From NCBI GenBank assembly GCA_035477595.1, contig DATIKM010000028.1, positions 36,892 through 100,891 on the forward strand: a DNA stretch of 64,000 nt, read 5' to 3'. Each line of letters begins with the position of its first letter. The stretch's first letter is position 1. Source of the stretch: DATIKM01 sp035477595 (lineage in GTDB: Bacteria; Armatimonadota; Chthonomonadetes; Chthonomonadales; CAJBBX01). Made by a program: the position numbers and the translations under genes. Below the pieces are notes generated by a model, which did no database searches, was not told the DNA's origin, and saw only the letters and a program-made list of their open reading frames with translations. Shown here in pieces: positions 43,696 to 52,356 of the stretch.

Positions 43696-45254
43696 TACCG
43701 CACCTCCTGGGCCGCGTGACGTGCAGCGCGGTGGAGTGCCAGACCGAGCGCCAGGTAGGCCGCGATCACTACCGGCCACGAGGGCGACACCACGTTGAGG
43801 CTGGCCCATGGGATCGCGGCACACCACCGGACGCACGCCTCCATTGCGGCGATAACGGGTCCCAGCAGCCACGCTCCAGCGAGCGTCGCAGCGCCGGGGA
43901 AAACCGCGGATGCGGGCGCGAGCAGTGCCCCGCCGATCAAGGCGAGGCCGGCGAGCGGCACGACCGCAGCGTTTGCCAGGAGGCCGACCAGGGAGACCTG
44001 GTTGAAGTGCTGGGCGACCAGCGGGGTTGCCGCGGCGTGGGCCACCGTGGTAACCAGTATGCCGCCGATGACGCTGGCCGCGGCCGACCTCGCCGCGCCG
44101 GCGCAACTGCGCCGGTCAGCCGGGCGCGGGAGGACCCGGCTGAACAGCCCGCCGATCCACGGCCGCGCCAGGAGCAGGAATGCCACAATCGTGAACGATA
44201 GCTGGAAGCCCGGGTCCCAGAGGTGGCCTGGGTCCCACGCTCCAATGCCCGCCGCGGCCAGGCTCAGGCTGGTGGGCTCGTCTGGCTCGCGATCGAGCAG
44301 AGCGGGCGCAAGCAGGCCAGCCGCCATGATCATGGCTCGCACAACAGAGGGCTTGCTCCCCGCGACGAGCGTGTAGGCGACGACCGCCAGGAGTATAAGC
44401 AACGCGAGCGGGCGCCGCCGAAGGCCCAGCAGAGCCCCAGCGGTAGCCGCGAGACCGGCCACCAGCCCGACGTTTGCGCCCGAGCAGGCCAGCACATGCA
44501 CGGTGCCCGTGACACGGAAGTACTCCGACAGGTCCTCCGGAATCGCTGTGACAGAGCCGAGCACTACGCCCGTGAGCACGGCGCCGTGGCGCTCCCCGAG
44601 CATCCGCACGAACGAGGCTGTCGCCGCCCGGCGCGCTCGCGCCGCGAGGTGCCCCGGCGACCAGCCTGCAGCCGGCGTACCCACTCTGGGGCCGGGAGCC
44701 AGGGCCCAGAGCGAGGCTGCCACACCGTGGCGCTCCCAGTAGCGCCGCGACCCCGCCGCAGCGTACAGGCCGCCGACCGGCTGCAGGAGACCCCGAACGT
44801 ATACCGTGTCGCCGAAATCGATCGGTGCGGACGACTGGCGCGCCCACCGCAGCCTCACCAAGGGCAACACAGGAACCTCGACCTCGACGTCGGCGGCCGA
44901 GGCTCTGAGGTCGATGGGTCGCGCCAGGCACTCGAACGAGGGGCCTCGGACCACCACATCGCTGGCGATGACCAGCCTGCCCTCGACCACGCCAGTGGCG
45001 CGGAGTTGCGCCGACGTGACGCGCACCCTGGTCGTGTCGACGCGCCAGGCGCCAGCGGCGGCCAACGCGCAGAGGATGGCGACCGGCGCCAGCCTGGGCC
45101 GAATGACAGCCGCACAGAGAGCGGCTGCTGTAGCGGCGCTGGCTGCCCAGCAGGCGGGAAGGCCGACGGCCATCGCCGCCGCGAGGCCGCCAACGAGCGC
45201 GCAGCCCGCCAGGGCTCCGGGCCGGCCGCTCACGGGGGCTGGAGCGGCACCCAT
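43695..45254 (-). CDS. comEC: ComEC/Rec2 DNA-uptake channel (membrane part)
   Basis: Membrane protein of 519 aa. It has an N-terminal hydrophobic region, a DUF4131-like OB-type domain (about 90-200) and the Competence TM domain (about 215-505) with GVVLGSVTAIPEDLSEYFRVTG, HVLACSGANVGLVAG, AYTLVAGSKPSVVRAMIMA and WDPGFQLSF. This is the channel that passes single-stranded DNA during natural transformation. The usual C-terminal hydrolase is in the next gene. ATG start; 34 bases after the DUF6785-like gene. No other com gene is nearby. Confidence 0.9.
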   Translation of the reverse strand: MGAAPAPVSGRPGALAGCALVGGLAAAMAVGLPACWAASAATAAALCAAVIRPRLAPVAILCALAAAGAWRVDTTRVRVTSAQLRATGVVEGRLVIASDVVVRGPSFECLARPIDLRASAADVEVEVPVLPLVRLRWARQSSAPIDFGDTVYVRGLLQPVGGLYAAAGSRRYWERHGVAASLWALAPGPRVGTPAAGWSPGHLAARARRAATASFVRMLGERHGAVLTGVVLGSVTAIPEDLSEYFRVTGTVHVLACSGANVGLVAGLAATAGALLGLRRRPLALLILLAVVAYTLVAGSKPSVVRAMIMAAGLLAPALLDREPDEPTSLSLAAAGIGAWDPGHLWDPGFQLSFTIVAFLLLARPWIGGLFSRVLPRPADRRSCAGAARSAAASVIGGILVTTVAHAAATPLVAQHFNQVSLVGLLANAAVVPLAGLALIGGALLAPASAVFPGAATLAGAWLLGPVIAAMEACVRWCAAIPWASLNVVSPSWPVVIAAYLALGLALHRAARHAAQEVR

Positions 45255-45288
45255 GGCGTCCGGTGGACCTCCCTAAGGATGAGAAGTG

Positions 45289-47328
45289 CTAGATGAAGAT
45301 CTTGTAGACCTGGAGACCCATGACCGGACCATAGATGGCCCAGATGGAGCCGATGGTGTAGTCACCGAGGATCAGGCCGAGGAAGAATGGGATGCCTGCA
45401 TTGTGCGCTCTCATGCCACCGAAGCGCACGAGCATGAACTTAACCAGCCAACTGATGAAGAACGCGAACCAGAAGTAGTCCATCGCGAACGAGACCGCGA
45501 GGGCATAGCCCGCGGGATGGAACGGCCACCACGTCACTGCCCCTCGCATAAGGCGCAAGCCGAGCACCATCACAGCGCCGCCGACCATATACGCGATCTC
45601 TCGGAAGTCGCGCTCGGTCGGCGTCTGCAGCCATTGCGAGAGCCGGTCGTAGGACTCAAAGCCGACCCACCCCTTGAAGCCTGCAGCGCGCCCCGTGGCG
45701 CCCTCGCTGAAGGTGACCTGCAGGTTGGCCCAATACGCGGCGAAGATCGCGAATATCGTCGCGCCGATGAGGAGCCACACGAGCCGGTTCACCTGGAGGC
45801 GGCCACCCTCGGCCATCTTGAACGCCTCGATGTGGTTCGGCATTGGGTGGCACCGGTAGCCGCGATTGTACCAGTAGAGCACCGACATCGCCGTCAATGG
45901 CCCGCCACCGACGGCAGGCACGCCGAACAGCGTGACCACCACCGTGCGAGGGTTGACGAAGAAGATCTCGTGCGGGGTGCCAAGCTCCGCTCGTACGCGC
46001 GCGATCGCGACGGAGAGGAGGAAGAAGATGCCGAAAAAGAGCACGCCCACCCACCACGACAGCCCGATGGTCGATCCGAACCAGAAGAGGTACCCGGTTC
46101 CCAGCGCCAGGAAGATGAACGACCATCGGAGGCGCTTCGCCTCACCGGGATCGAAGCGAGCGGAGGCTCCCGCACTGGCATCTACGCGCCTTGCCCGGCC
46201 GAAGGCGGTATGCCACGCCGCACCGATGTGCGAGCGCAGCGACCACGCGATGACGACTCCCAGAGCGATCCATGCGCCCGACGACTGCTGCTCGAAGTAG
46301 GGGAAGCCCACATGGCCTGCTGCGTCCCACCCGGCGGCCACGCCCATCACCTGGAAAAGCTCGCGCGCGACGAAGAAGAACCACAGGGAGAACGCCAGGT
46401 CCAGGGGCAGGAAGTATGCGAGGCCGATCGCGAACGGGTACATGCTGATGTTGGTGCCCCACAGCGCGTTCCAGGGCCTGTGGGGGAAGTACTGGCCTAT
46501 GTGGTACTGCTTCACCCAGGGCAGGTTCGGCCACGACGGGTAGAGGTGGTGCAACCCGTTGATCAGACCGATGGACGCCGCGACCGCGAAGCCGGCCCAC
46601 ATTGCCTTGCTTCGCCAGAACGGCACATGGGAACGGCCCTCCGGGTTCGTCATCGCGAGCGGGAGCTGGACGATCGGGAAGGCCAGCTTCTCGTTGTCCG
46701 TCCACGCCTTGCGGATGATCACGCTGATGCTGAGGCACATCCCGATCAGCACGGCGAGGAACAGAGCCCACCAGAGCAGCGGCCCGACGAAGGGCATGAA
46801 GTTCTCGGGACGCCACCATTGCACGCCGCCCTCGTAGAACCCCTCGATGGCTCGCTCGTCGCGCACCAGGAGGAACGCCGCGGGTTCCAGGAACTTGAAG
46901 AACGTGCGCTCGTAGCCGCGCTCAGGCGTGTTGTAGCGGTCGGCGTGCGCGATGACCCCGAAGAGATTCTGCACGAGGTCGTGCCCGGCCAGGACGGAGC
47001 TGGTGACGAGCATCAGGTAGATGGTGAGTAGCTCGCCCTGGTCGAAGCGCCAGTCCTTCCGGACGCGCCCGATCGGCACGTTCAGGATGCACAGGCAGAG
47101 CAGGAAGAAGATCGGTGTGATGAACAGGGGCAGACAGGTGCCGTCCAGCGTGTACCAGCGCACCTCGATGACGGTGATCCAGTACGCGTTGATCACCATG
47201 CACACGAGGCCGAACATGACGGCGCGTGCGGTGATGCCACGAGAGCGGATGGCAGGAGGGGCTAGCCCGGGCTGATGGGATGGGTCGGGCGCGTCCACAT
47301 TGGCGGCCCGGGGGGGAGGCGGTCGCAT
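45289..47328 (-). CDS. DUF6785-like multi-spanning membrane protein
   Basis: Integral membrane protein of 679 aa with about a dozen TM segments, of a family (DUF6784/DUF6785) that I recognise from Armatimonadota and Planctomycetota and that looks like OPT oligopeptide transporters. Examples of conserved-looking blocks are QGELLTIYLMLVTSS, NEKLAFPIVQLPLAM, GTPHEIFFVNPRTVV and HPAGYALAVSFAMDYFWFAFFISW. Transport role is inference. ATG at 47328 is not preceded by a ribosome-binding site; the promoter element lies only about 7 bases away, so the message may be leaderless. Confidence 0.75.
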   Translation of the reverse strand: MRPPPPRAANVDAPDPSHQPGLAPPAIRSRGITARAVMFGLVCMVINAYWITVIEVRWYTLDGTCLPLFITPIFFLLCLCILNVPIGRVRKDWRFDQGELLTIYLMLVTSSVLAGHDLVQNLFGVIAHADRYNTPERGYERTFFKFLEPAAFLLVRDERAIEGFYEGGVQWWRPENFMPFVGPLLWWALFLAVLIGMCLSISVIIRKAWTDNEKLAFPIVQLPLAMTNPEGRSHVPFWRSKAMWAGFAVAASIGLINGLHHLYPSWPNLPWVKQYHIGQYFPHRPWNALWGTNISMYPFAIGLAYFLPLDLAFSLWFFFVARELFQVMGVAAGWDAAGHVGFPYFEQQSSGAWIALGVVIAWSLRSHIGAAWHTAFGRARRVDASAGASARFDPGEAKRLRWSFIFLALGTGYLFWFGSTIGLSWWVGVLFFGIFFLLSVAIARVRAELGTPHEIFFVNPRTVVVTLFGVPAVGGGPLTAMSVLYWYNRGYRCHPMPNHIEAFKMAEGGRLQVNRLVWLLIGATIFAIFAAYWANLQVTFSEGATGRAAGFKGWVGFESYDRLSQWLQTPTERDFREIAYMVGGAVMVLGLRLMRGAVTWWPFHPAGYALAVSFAMDYFWFAFFISWLVKFMLVRFGGMRAHNAGIPFFLGLILGDYTIGSIWAIYGPVMGLQVYKIFI

Positions 47329-47334
47329 GCGTTC

Positions 47335-47364
47335 ATACTAGCACGTGGGTCCGCCACGCCGCAA
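47335..47364 (-). promoter_or_regulatory. Candidate leaderless promoter of the DUF6785-like gene
   Basis: Minus strand: TTGCGG (47364-47359), 18 bases, then TAGTAT (47340-47335) preceded by TGC as extended -10. The expected start of transcription is at or near the ATG (47328). Confidence 0.35.
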
Positions 47365-47412
47365 GCGTCCGGGCAGCGGGAGGCGATAGGATGCTGTGCG
47401 GAAGGTGCCGGG

Positions 47413-48276
47413 TCAGTAATCGACCGGCCGGAGGTAGTAGTCGTTGATCGATGTGGACGAGAGCATCGCGGTCGTCGGAAGGTGGCGCTTCCAGTGCGTG
47501 GAGTCGACCTTACCCCTAACCAGTGCTACCTCCGACTCGTCGAACCCCATCGCCACGAGCCGGGCAACTGAGTACCCCTTCAGCAGGAAGTAGAGCACTC
47601 GGTCCGCCCGGCCGTAGGTGATCCCGAAGTCGTCCTCATCGGTCTGGCCGACGACCAGGTCCGCGGATGCTGGTTTCTCGACGATCACCGGCGGCACCCC
47701 GACGTGGCGTGCAAGCGCCCATACTTGGGTCTTGTACAGGTCACCGAGGGGGTTCACGGGCGGGGAGTCGTCCGCGTGCCACGTGAAGTAGCCGAACAGG
47801 CGCTCAGTCTTGTTGCCCGTGCCGACCGGAAGGGCGTGCAGCGCCGCGGACTGGTCGAACAGGACGATCATGCGCATGCGAGCCATGACGTTTCCGCGCC
47901 GCCGGCCGTCGGCATCAGGCGCGGCGGCCAGATAGCCGTCGACGGCGCCCGTGATCTCGATGGTGCGGCACGCGATGCCCAGCGCGTCCGCCACCATCTG
48001 CGCGTGCTCCAGGCTGTCAGGGCTGCTGGACCGATAGGGCATGCGAATGCCGATGACGTTCTGCTTGCCCAGTGCGAGCGCGCACAGGTAGGCTGTCAGA
48101 GAGGAATCAACGCCGCCAGAGAGGCCAACGACGACGCGCTCGAAGCCGCGGCGTCGGCCGATCTCATCGCGCAGGAACGCGACCAGCCAGTCGGTGACGA
48201 GCGCCTCGTTGATGGCGAGAGGCGCGCTGCTCGATGGGTCGAACCCAGGCGCCTCGATGACCGGCAGTCTGTGCAT
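47413..48276 (-). CDS. nadE: NAD synthetase
   Basis: Adenylates and amidates nicotinate adenine dinucleotide to NAD+, 287 aa, without the fused glutaminase. PP-loop VVVGLSGGVDSS (about 49-60), IRMPYRSSSPDSLEHAQ, GNVMARMRMIVLFDQSAAL, PVGTGNKTE, LGDLYKTQVWALAR and the C-terminal THWKRHLP are all characteristic. It follows the nitrilase-like gene by 27 bases in the same direction, so that protein could supply ammonia from glutamine. Confidence 0.94.
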   Translation of the reverse strand: MHRLPVIEAPGFDPSSSAPLAINEALVTDWLVAFLRDEIGRRRGFERVVVGLSGGVDSSLTAYLCALALGKQNVIGIRMPYRSSSPDSLEHAQMVADALGIACRTIEITGAVDGYLAAAPDADGRRRGNVMARMRMIVLFDQSAALHALPVGTGNKTERLFGYFTWHADDSPPVNPLGDLYKTQVWALARHVGVPPVIVEKPASADLVVGQTDEDDFGITYGRADRVLYFLLKGYSVARLVAMGFDESEVALVRGKVDSTHWKRHLPTTAMLSSTSINDYYLRPVDY

Positions 48277-48303
48277 GGCGATGTGTGACCCCGCGTGGGC
48301 TGA

Positions 48304-49197
48304 CTAGGCTGGGCGCGCGGCGCGTGCCACGCCTTCCAGCTCCAGCACGACGTCCGAGAGAGCGGCCTCGAGGTCTGCCAGTAGCGGCGAACTGGCGCGG
48401 GCGATGGCCACGTCGTCCAGATCGATGTCCGCCACCAGCAGGCACTCATCGGTCGCCGGTCCACGGACCCTCTCCGCGCCGAATGGATCGACGATGACCG
48501 ATGACCCGCTGAACCCCTTGCCGCCCTCGAAGCCGACCAGGCCCGCGTACACCACGAAGACGCTGTGCTCGGTGGCTATCCCGGGCAGAAGGAAACTCCA
48601 CTTGGCCAGGTTGCCCACAGTCCCGCGGCCGAACCCCCGACCGGGCGACGCGCTCAGGACGTAGATGACCTGGGCGCCGCGCAGGGCGGCGATGGCGGGA
48701 GCAACCGAATGCCAGGCATCCTCGCAGATCAACATCGCCGACCGGCCGAAGCGCGTGTCGAACGCGTGGATGCTGCGCCCGCGCACCACAAAACGCTTCT
48801 CGTCGAAGACGCCGTACGTCGGCAGGAAGAACTTGCGGTGGACGTGGTGGAGCGCGGCCTGATCGGCATCGGTTGAGAGCGTGGCGTACAGCGAGCTGTT
48901 GTAGTGCTTGCCGTCATGCAGCTCGTAGAAGCCGAGGGCCACATCGACCGAGCCGGCGCCGCCGCATCGCTCCGCGTACGCCGACTGCAGATCGCGGAAC
49001 ACGGTCTCCGCTGGCCGGGCGGCGTCGCGGACGCCCCCCTCCAGGAAGTAGCCGGAGAGCGACGTCTCGGACAGGGCCAGGACGTCCGGCCGCTTGTCCA
49101 TAGCGCATATCTGCTCCAGCGCATCGGCGACGCGCTCGAGGTTGTGGGGATAGTCCGCCTTGCGAGGCTTGATTTGGGCGATGGCGATGCGGAACAC
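48304..49197 (-). CDS. Nitrilase-superfamily amidohydrolase, likely NAD synthetase glutaminase partner
   Basis: Carbon-nitrogen hydrolase of 297 aa with the Glu-Lys-Cys triad Glu44 (LALSETSLSGY), Lys122 (HVHRKFFLPTYGVFDE) and Cys158 (LICEDAWHS). The FLPTYGVFDE block is the same as in the glutaminase domain of glutamine-dependent NAD synthetases. It lies 27 bases before nadE. ATG at 49197. Alternative: a free amidase of the same superfamily. Confidence 0.88.
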   Translation of the reverse strand: MFRIAIAQIKPRKADYPHNLERVADALEQICAMDKRPDVLALSETSLSGYFLEGGVRDAARPAETVFRDLQSAYAERCGGAGSVDVALGFYELHDGKHYNSSLYATLSTDADQAALHHVHRKFFLPTYGVFDEKRFVVRGRSIHAFDTRFGRSAMLICEDAWHSVAPAIAALRGAQVIYVLSASPGRGFGRGTVGNLAKWSFLLPGIATEHSVFVVYAGLVGFEGGKGFSGSSVIVDPFGAERVRGPATDECLLVADIDLDDVAIARASSPLLADLEAALSDVVLELEGVARAARPA

Positions 49198-49221
49198 GCG
49201 AAGACCCTCCCCGACCGAAGC

Positions 49222-49251
49222 TTGACATGTGGCGTCGCGCGCCGATATAAT
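49222..49251 (+). promoter_or_regulatory. Strong sigma70 promoter of the tRNA-Arg pair
   Basis: TTGACA (49222-49227) and TATAAT (49246-49251), both perfect, separated by 18 bases. Transcription should start near 49258, six bases before the first tRNA. It shows that this organism uses the canonical sigma70 consensus. Confidence 0.85.
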
Positions 49252-49263
49252 ACCCGTCGCCGC

Positions 49264-49339
49264 GCGCTCGTAGCTCAGCGGATAGAGCGACAGGTTGCGG
49301 ACCTGTAGGCCGGGGGTTCGAGTCCCTTCGAGCGCGCCA
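49264..49339 (+). tRNA. tRNA-Arg (anticodon GCG)
   Basis: Full cloverleaf: acceptor GCGCTCG with CGAGCGC, D-arm GCTC...GAGC, anticodon stem ACAGG/CCTGT with loop TTGCGGA (anticodon GCG, codon CGC), T-arm GGGGG TTCGAGT CCCTT (two wobble pairs), discriminator G and encoded CCA (49337-49339). Confidence 0.95.
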
Positions 49340-49363
49340 GATGTGAGCCGCAGCGGGCGTCGC

Positions 49364-49439
49364 GCCCTCGTAGCTCAGTGGATAGAGCGCCTCCGTCCTA
49401 AGGAGGGCGTCGGGGGTTCGATTCCCTCCGAGGGTGCCA
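49364..49439 (+). tRNA. tRNA-Arg (anticodon CCT)
   Basis: Full cloverleaf: acceptor GCCCTCG with CGAGGGT (one G-T pair), D-arm GCTC...GAGC, anticodon stem CCTCC/GGAGG with loop GTCCTAA (anticodon CCT, codon AGG), T-arm GGGGG TTCGATT CCCTC, discriminator G and encoded CCA. It lies 24 bases after the first tRNA-Arg and is probably cut from the same transcript. Confidence 0.95.
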
Positions 49440-49457
49440 CGGTATCATGATCGGCTA

Positions 49458-49487
49458 ACGGCGGACCTCTTGCAGGAGGTCCGCCGT
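49458..49487 (+). terminator. Hairpin after the tRNA pair
   Basis: Perfect 12-bp stem (49458-49469 with 49476-49487) and a 6-base loop TTGCAG, starting 18 bases after the second tRNA. There is no T tract, so it is a U-less terminator or an RNA-processing site. Confidence 0.6.
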
Positions 49488-49730
49488 ATCTGCGTCAGGT
49501 CCGACGTGAAGCGGTCGCAGATGCGCAGCCACGCGACGTCGGTGCGCGCCCCGCCGCCCTGCATCCCCGCCCGTGTCAGCTCCCGCACGCCGCATGCACC
49601 CGCCGGCTCGCACCCTCGTAGCACGCCCCCCCCGCATGCTCGCTGAAGGCGGCACCAGGGCTTCGCGCCATCGGGCGTTCTGGTGGCGCGGCCCCGGGTG
49701 GATTGCCCGACGCCCGGGGGCGCGGCGCAG

Positions 49731-49792
49731 CAGGGATTGCCGCTGGTCCGTCGAAACTCCCCAGGGATTGCCGCTGGTCCGTCGAAACTCCC
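49731..49792 (+). repeat. Perfect tandem duplication of a 31-bp unit
   Basis: Two identical adjacent copies, 49731-49761 and 49762-49792, each beginning CAGGGATTGCCGCTGG and ending GTCGAAACTCCC. There are no spacers, so it is not a CRISPR array. The unit may be a copy of a dispersed repeat. Confidence 0.9.
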
Positions 49793-49873
49793 CCGCAACC
49801 CGGCTCGCAGTTACTCGTCGGGAGGGTTGCTACGTGGCATGCTCGGGCGCCCGTGGAGGCGAGGTCAGACACG

Positions 49874-51244
49874 ATGAGCGAGACATCCGCGATCCGGCGG
49901 CCCTCCCGCCGGGAGTTGGTGCAGGCGACCGCAGCCGCAGCCGTGGCGGCGCCGCTCGTGCTGCCGGCGACGGCTCTGGGCCGCAGCCGCGTCGTTGCCG
50001 CAAGCGAGCGCATCGGGCTCGGGATCATCGGGGTGAATGGCATGGGCCAGGCCAACCTTGGCGCATGTGCGGGTCAGCCGGACGTCGAGGTGCTGGCAGT
50101 CTGCGATGTGGACACGTCGAGGCGCGAAGCGGTGCTGGCACGCCACCGGGGAGCGAAGGGCTACCGGGACTACCGGGAGCTGCTGGCCCGCAGGGACATC
50201 GACGCCGTCATCATCGCCACGCCGCCGCACTGGCACTGCCGCATGGCCGTGGACGCGGCCGAGGCGGGCAAGGACATATTCCTGCAGAAGCCGATGACGC
50301 TGTACCCAGACGAGACGCTCGCGGTGCGCAATGCGGTCAACCGGCACCGGCGGGTCAGCCAGATCGGCACCCAGATACACGCGACAGAGAACTACCGGCG
50401 GGTGGTGGAGTACGTGCGGTCTGGCAAGCTGGGCAAGGTCAGCGTCGTGCGCACGTTCAACGTGATGAACCAGGGGCCGGACGGCATCGGCGTCGCGCCC
50501 AGGGAGGACCCGCCGGCGGGCCTCGACTGGGACCTGTGGCTCGGGCCCGGCCCGGCGCGCCAGTTCAACCGGCTTCTGTTCCGCGACTCGTACTATCACA
50601 GCTCGTTCTGGGCCTACTCCGGCGGTTGGACGCCGGGGATGGCCCCGCACATCGTCGACCTCCCGGTCTGGGCGCTCGACCTGGGCGTTCCCGAGGTCGC
50701 CTACTGCACCGGCGGACGGTACGCAATCCGCGGGGACGGTGATGCGCCGGATGCACAGGAGGCAACCTGGCGCTACCCCGGCCTGACGATGACCTGGACC
50801 ATGAGCTGCTGCAACAGCTTCGCTTTCGACTTTGGCCGCGGCGTCCCGGCCCGGCGGCTGGGCATCTACTTCCATGGCCTCAACGGGACGCTGATGGCGG
50901 ACTACGGCCGGTTCGAGGTGGTGCCCGAGGGAGAGATGCTGAAGGACGCAACGCCGCCCCCGCCCACGATCCCGCCGTCACCCGGTCACGAGCGTGAGTG
51001 GCTCGACTGTGTGAGGTCGCGGCGCCAGCCGAGCTGCTCCGTGAACTACCACTACCGGATCGATCTGGCGTTGACGCTGGCGAACCTCTCGATGACCTTG
51101 GGCCGCGCTCTTCGGTGGGATTCCGCCGCAGAGCGCATTGCAGGCGATGCAGAGGCTGTGCGACGCGCGAGGCCTGTGTACCGGGCGCCGTGGCGTTTCC
51201 CCGCAGAGCACCTGCGCAGGCCGTTTCCGGAGGTCCCCGCATGA
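49874..51244 (+). CDS. Tat-exported Gfo/Idh/MocA oxidoreductase
   Basis: Oxidoreductase of 456 aa with a twin-arginine signal (residues 1-36: SRRELVQ, then AAAAAVAAPLVLPATALG), so it probably binds NAD(P) in the cytosol before export. Rossmann part: IGLGIIGVNGMGQANL, ATPPHWH and LQKPMTLYPDE (EKP replaced by QKP). The C-terminal half has DWDLWLGPGPARQFN and the GWTPGMAPHIVDLP segment seen in many Planctomycetota/Armatimonadota paralogues. ATG overlaps nothing upstream; its stop overlaps the next gene by 4 bases. Substrate unknown. Confidence 0.9.
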   Translation: MSETSAIRRPSRRELVQATAAAAVAAPLVLPATALGRSRVVAASERIGLGIIGVNGMGQANLGACAGQPDVEVLAVCDVDTSRREAVLARHRGAKGYRDYRELLARRDIDAVIIATPPHWHCRMAVDAAEAGKDIFLQKPMTLYPDETLAVRNAVNRHRRVSQIGTQIHATENYRRVVEYVRSGKLGKVSVVRTFNVMNQGPDGIGVAPREDPPAGLDWDLWLGPGPARQFNRLLFRDSYYHSSFWAYSGGWTPGMAPHIVDLPVWALDLGVPEVAYCTGGRYAIRGDGDAPDAQEATWRYPGLTMTWTMSCCNSFAFDFGRGVPARRLGIYFHGLNGTLMADYGRFEVVPEGEMLKDATPPPPTIPPSPGHEREWLDCVRSRRQPSCSVNYHYRIDLALTLANLSMTLGRALRWDSAAERIAGDAEAVRRARPVYRAPWRFPAEHLRRPFPEVPA

Positions 51245-52356
51245 GCGTACGGGAGCTAGGGGTTCTGGTGCATGGCGCCGGCTGGGTGTCTTCCCAGCAC
51301 ATCGCCGCCTACCAGGCGAATCCGGCGACGCGCATCGTGGCGATCAGCAGCCGTCGCGTGGAGAGCGCCGCGCGCCGCGCCGAGGAGGCGGGGATCCACG
51401 ACGTGGCGTTGTACGACGACCTGGACACCGCGCTGCGGCACCCGGAGGTCGACGTGGTGTCGGTCTGCACGCCCCAGCACCTCCATTGCGCGAATGTGGT
51501 GGCGGCGGCGGGCGCAGGGAAGCATATTGTCATCGAGAAGCCGGCTGGCATCAGCGCGGCTGAGATCGACTGGATGCGCGAGGCGGTCCGTCGGGCCGGT
51601 GTCCGGACGGTGGTGAGCTTCGTGCTGCGTTGGAACCCGCTCTTCGTGATGCTCAAGTCGATGCTGGCGGAGGGCGCTCTCGGCCAGCCGTACTACGTGG
51701 AGGCGGACTACCTCAGCCACAACGGCAGCTGGTGGTCGGGCTGGGGAGAGGCGCGCACGGCGGATCAGGGCGTCAGTGCGCTGTTGGTCGGCGGATGCCA
51801 TGCGGTCGATGCGGCCCGCTGGTTCGCGTCGGCGAGCCCCGACGAGGCGGCCATTCCGAGCGAGGTCTTCTCGGTGGCTGGCGGCTATCGCAAGGGCTCC
51901 GACGTGCAGTACGACCCGACGCGGCACCGGTGGGTTAGCGGGCAGCCGCCGATGGAGTATGACGGTCTCGAGGTGGTGCTGATCCGCTTCAGCAACGGGT
52001 GTCTTGCCAAGGTCTCGGTGAACGCCGACTGCATCATGCCCTACCGGTTCCCGCTTCGTGTCTTTGGCGACCGCGGCACCGTCATGGATAACCGCGTGTG
52101 GTCGCAGCGGTTCGCGGGCCAGACCGACTGGCTGACTCTGCCGACCATTCTGCCCGACTCCAGCGACGTTCGCCATCACCCGTTCCAGGCGCAGATCGAC
52201 CATTTCGTGGATTGCGTTCTGGGCGGACGGGAGTCCCACTGCAATATCGAGGACGCCGCCTGGACCCACGCCATCGTGTTCGCCGCGCTGGAGTCGCGCC
52301 GGATCGGGGCGCCTGTGACCGTCGGCGAGGTCGGTCCATCGGAGGGGGCGCCGTGA
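51241..52356 (+). CDS. Cytosolic Gfo/Idh/MocA oxidoreductase
   Basis: Second oxidoreductase of the operon, 371 aa, no signal peptide. NAD motif VHGAGWVSSQH, EKP as VIEKPAGI, and DHFVDCVLGGRES near the end. ATG (ATGA) overlaps the upstream stop, and its stop overlaps the GTG of the next gene, so the three are translationally coupled. Confidence 0.9.
   Translation: MSVRELGVLVHGAGWVSSQHIAAYQANPATRIVAISSRRVESAARRAEEAGIHDVALYDDLDTALRHPEVDVVSVCTPQHLHCANVVAAAGAGKHIVIEKPAGISAAEIDWMREAVRRAGVRTVVSFVLRWNPLFVMLKSMLAEGALGQPYYVEADYLSHNGSWWSGWGEARTADQGVSALLVGGCHAVDAARWFASASPDEAAIPSEVFSVAGGYRKGSDVQYDPTRHRWVSGQPPMEYDGLEVVLIRFSNGCLAKVSVNADCIMPYRFPLRVFGDRGTVMDNRVWSQRFAGQTDWLTLPTILPDSSDVRHHPFQAQIDHFVDCVLGGRESHCNIEDAAWTHAIVFAALESRRIGAPVTVGEVGPSEGAP

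Larger units (their letters stand above)
49440..49873. other. 434-bp region without a gene, between tRNAs and the oxidoreductase operon
   Basis: It holds the tRNA hairpin (49458-49487), a GC-rich inverted repeat (CCCCGGG at 49692-49698 with CCCGGGG at 49713-49719) and a perfect 31-bp tandem duplication (49731-49792). Long frames through it give Arg/Pro-rich peptides without family features, so I read them as non-coding. Confidence 0.5.

Noticed and set aside
45286..47031. 581-codon open frame on the plus strand
   Set aside because: Antisense shadow of the DUF6785-like gene, highly charged and without recognisable domains.
49731..49792. CRISPR array
   Set aside because: Two copies only, directly adjacent, no spacers, no cas genes.
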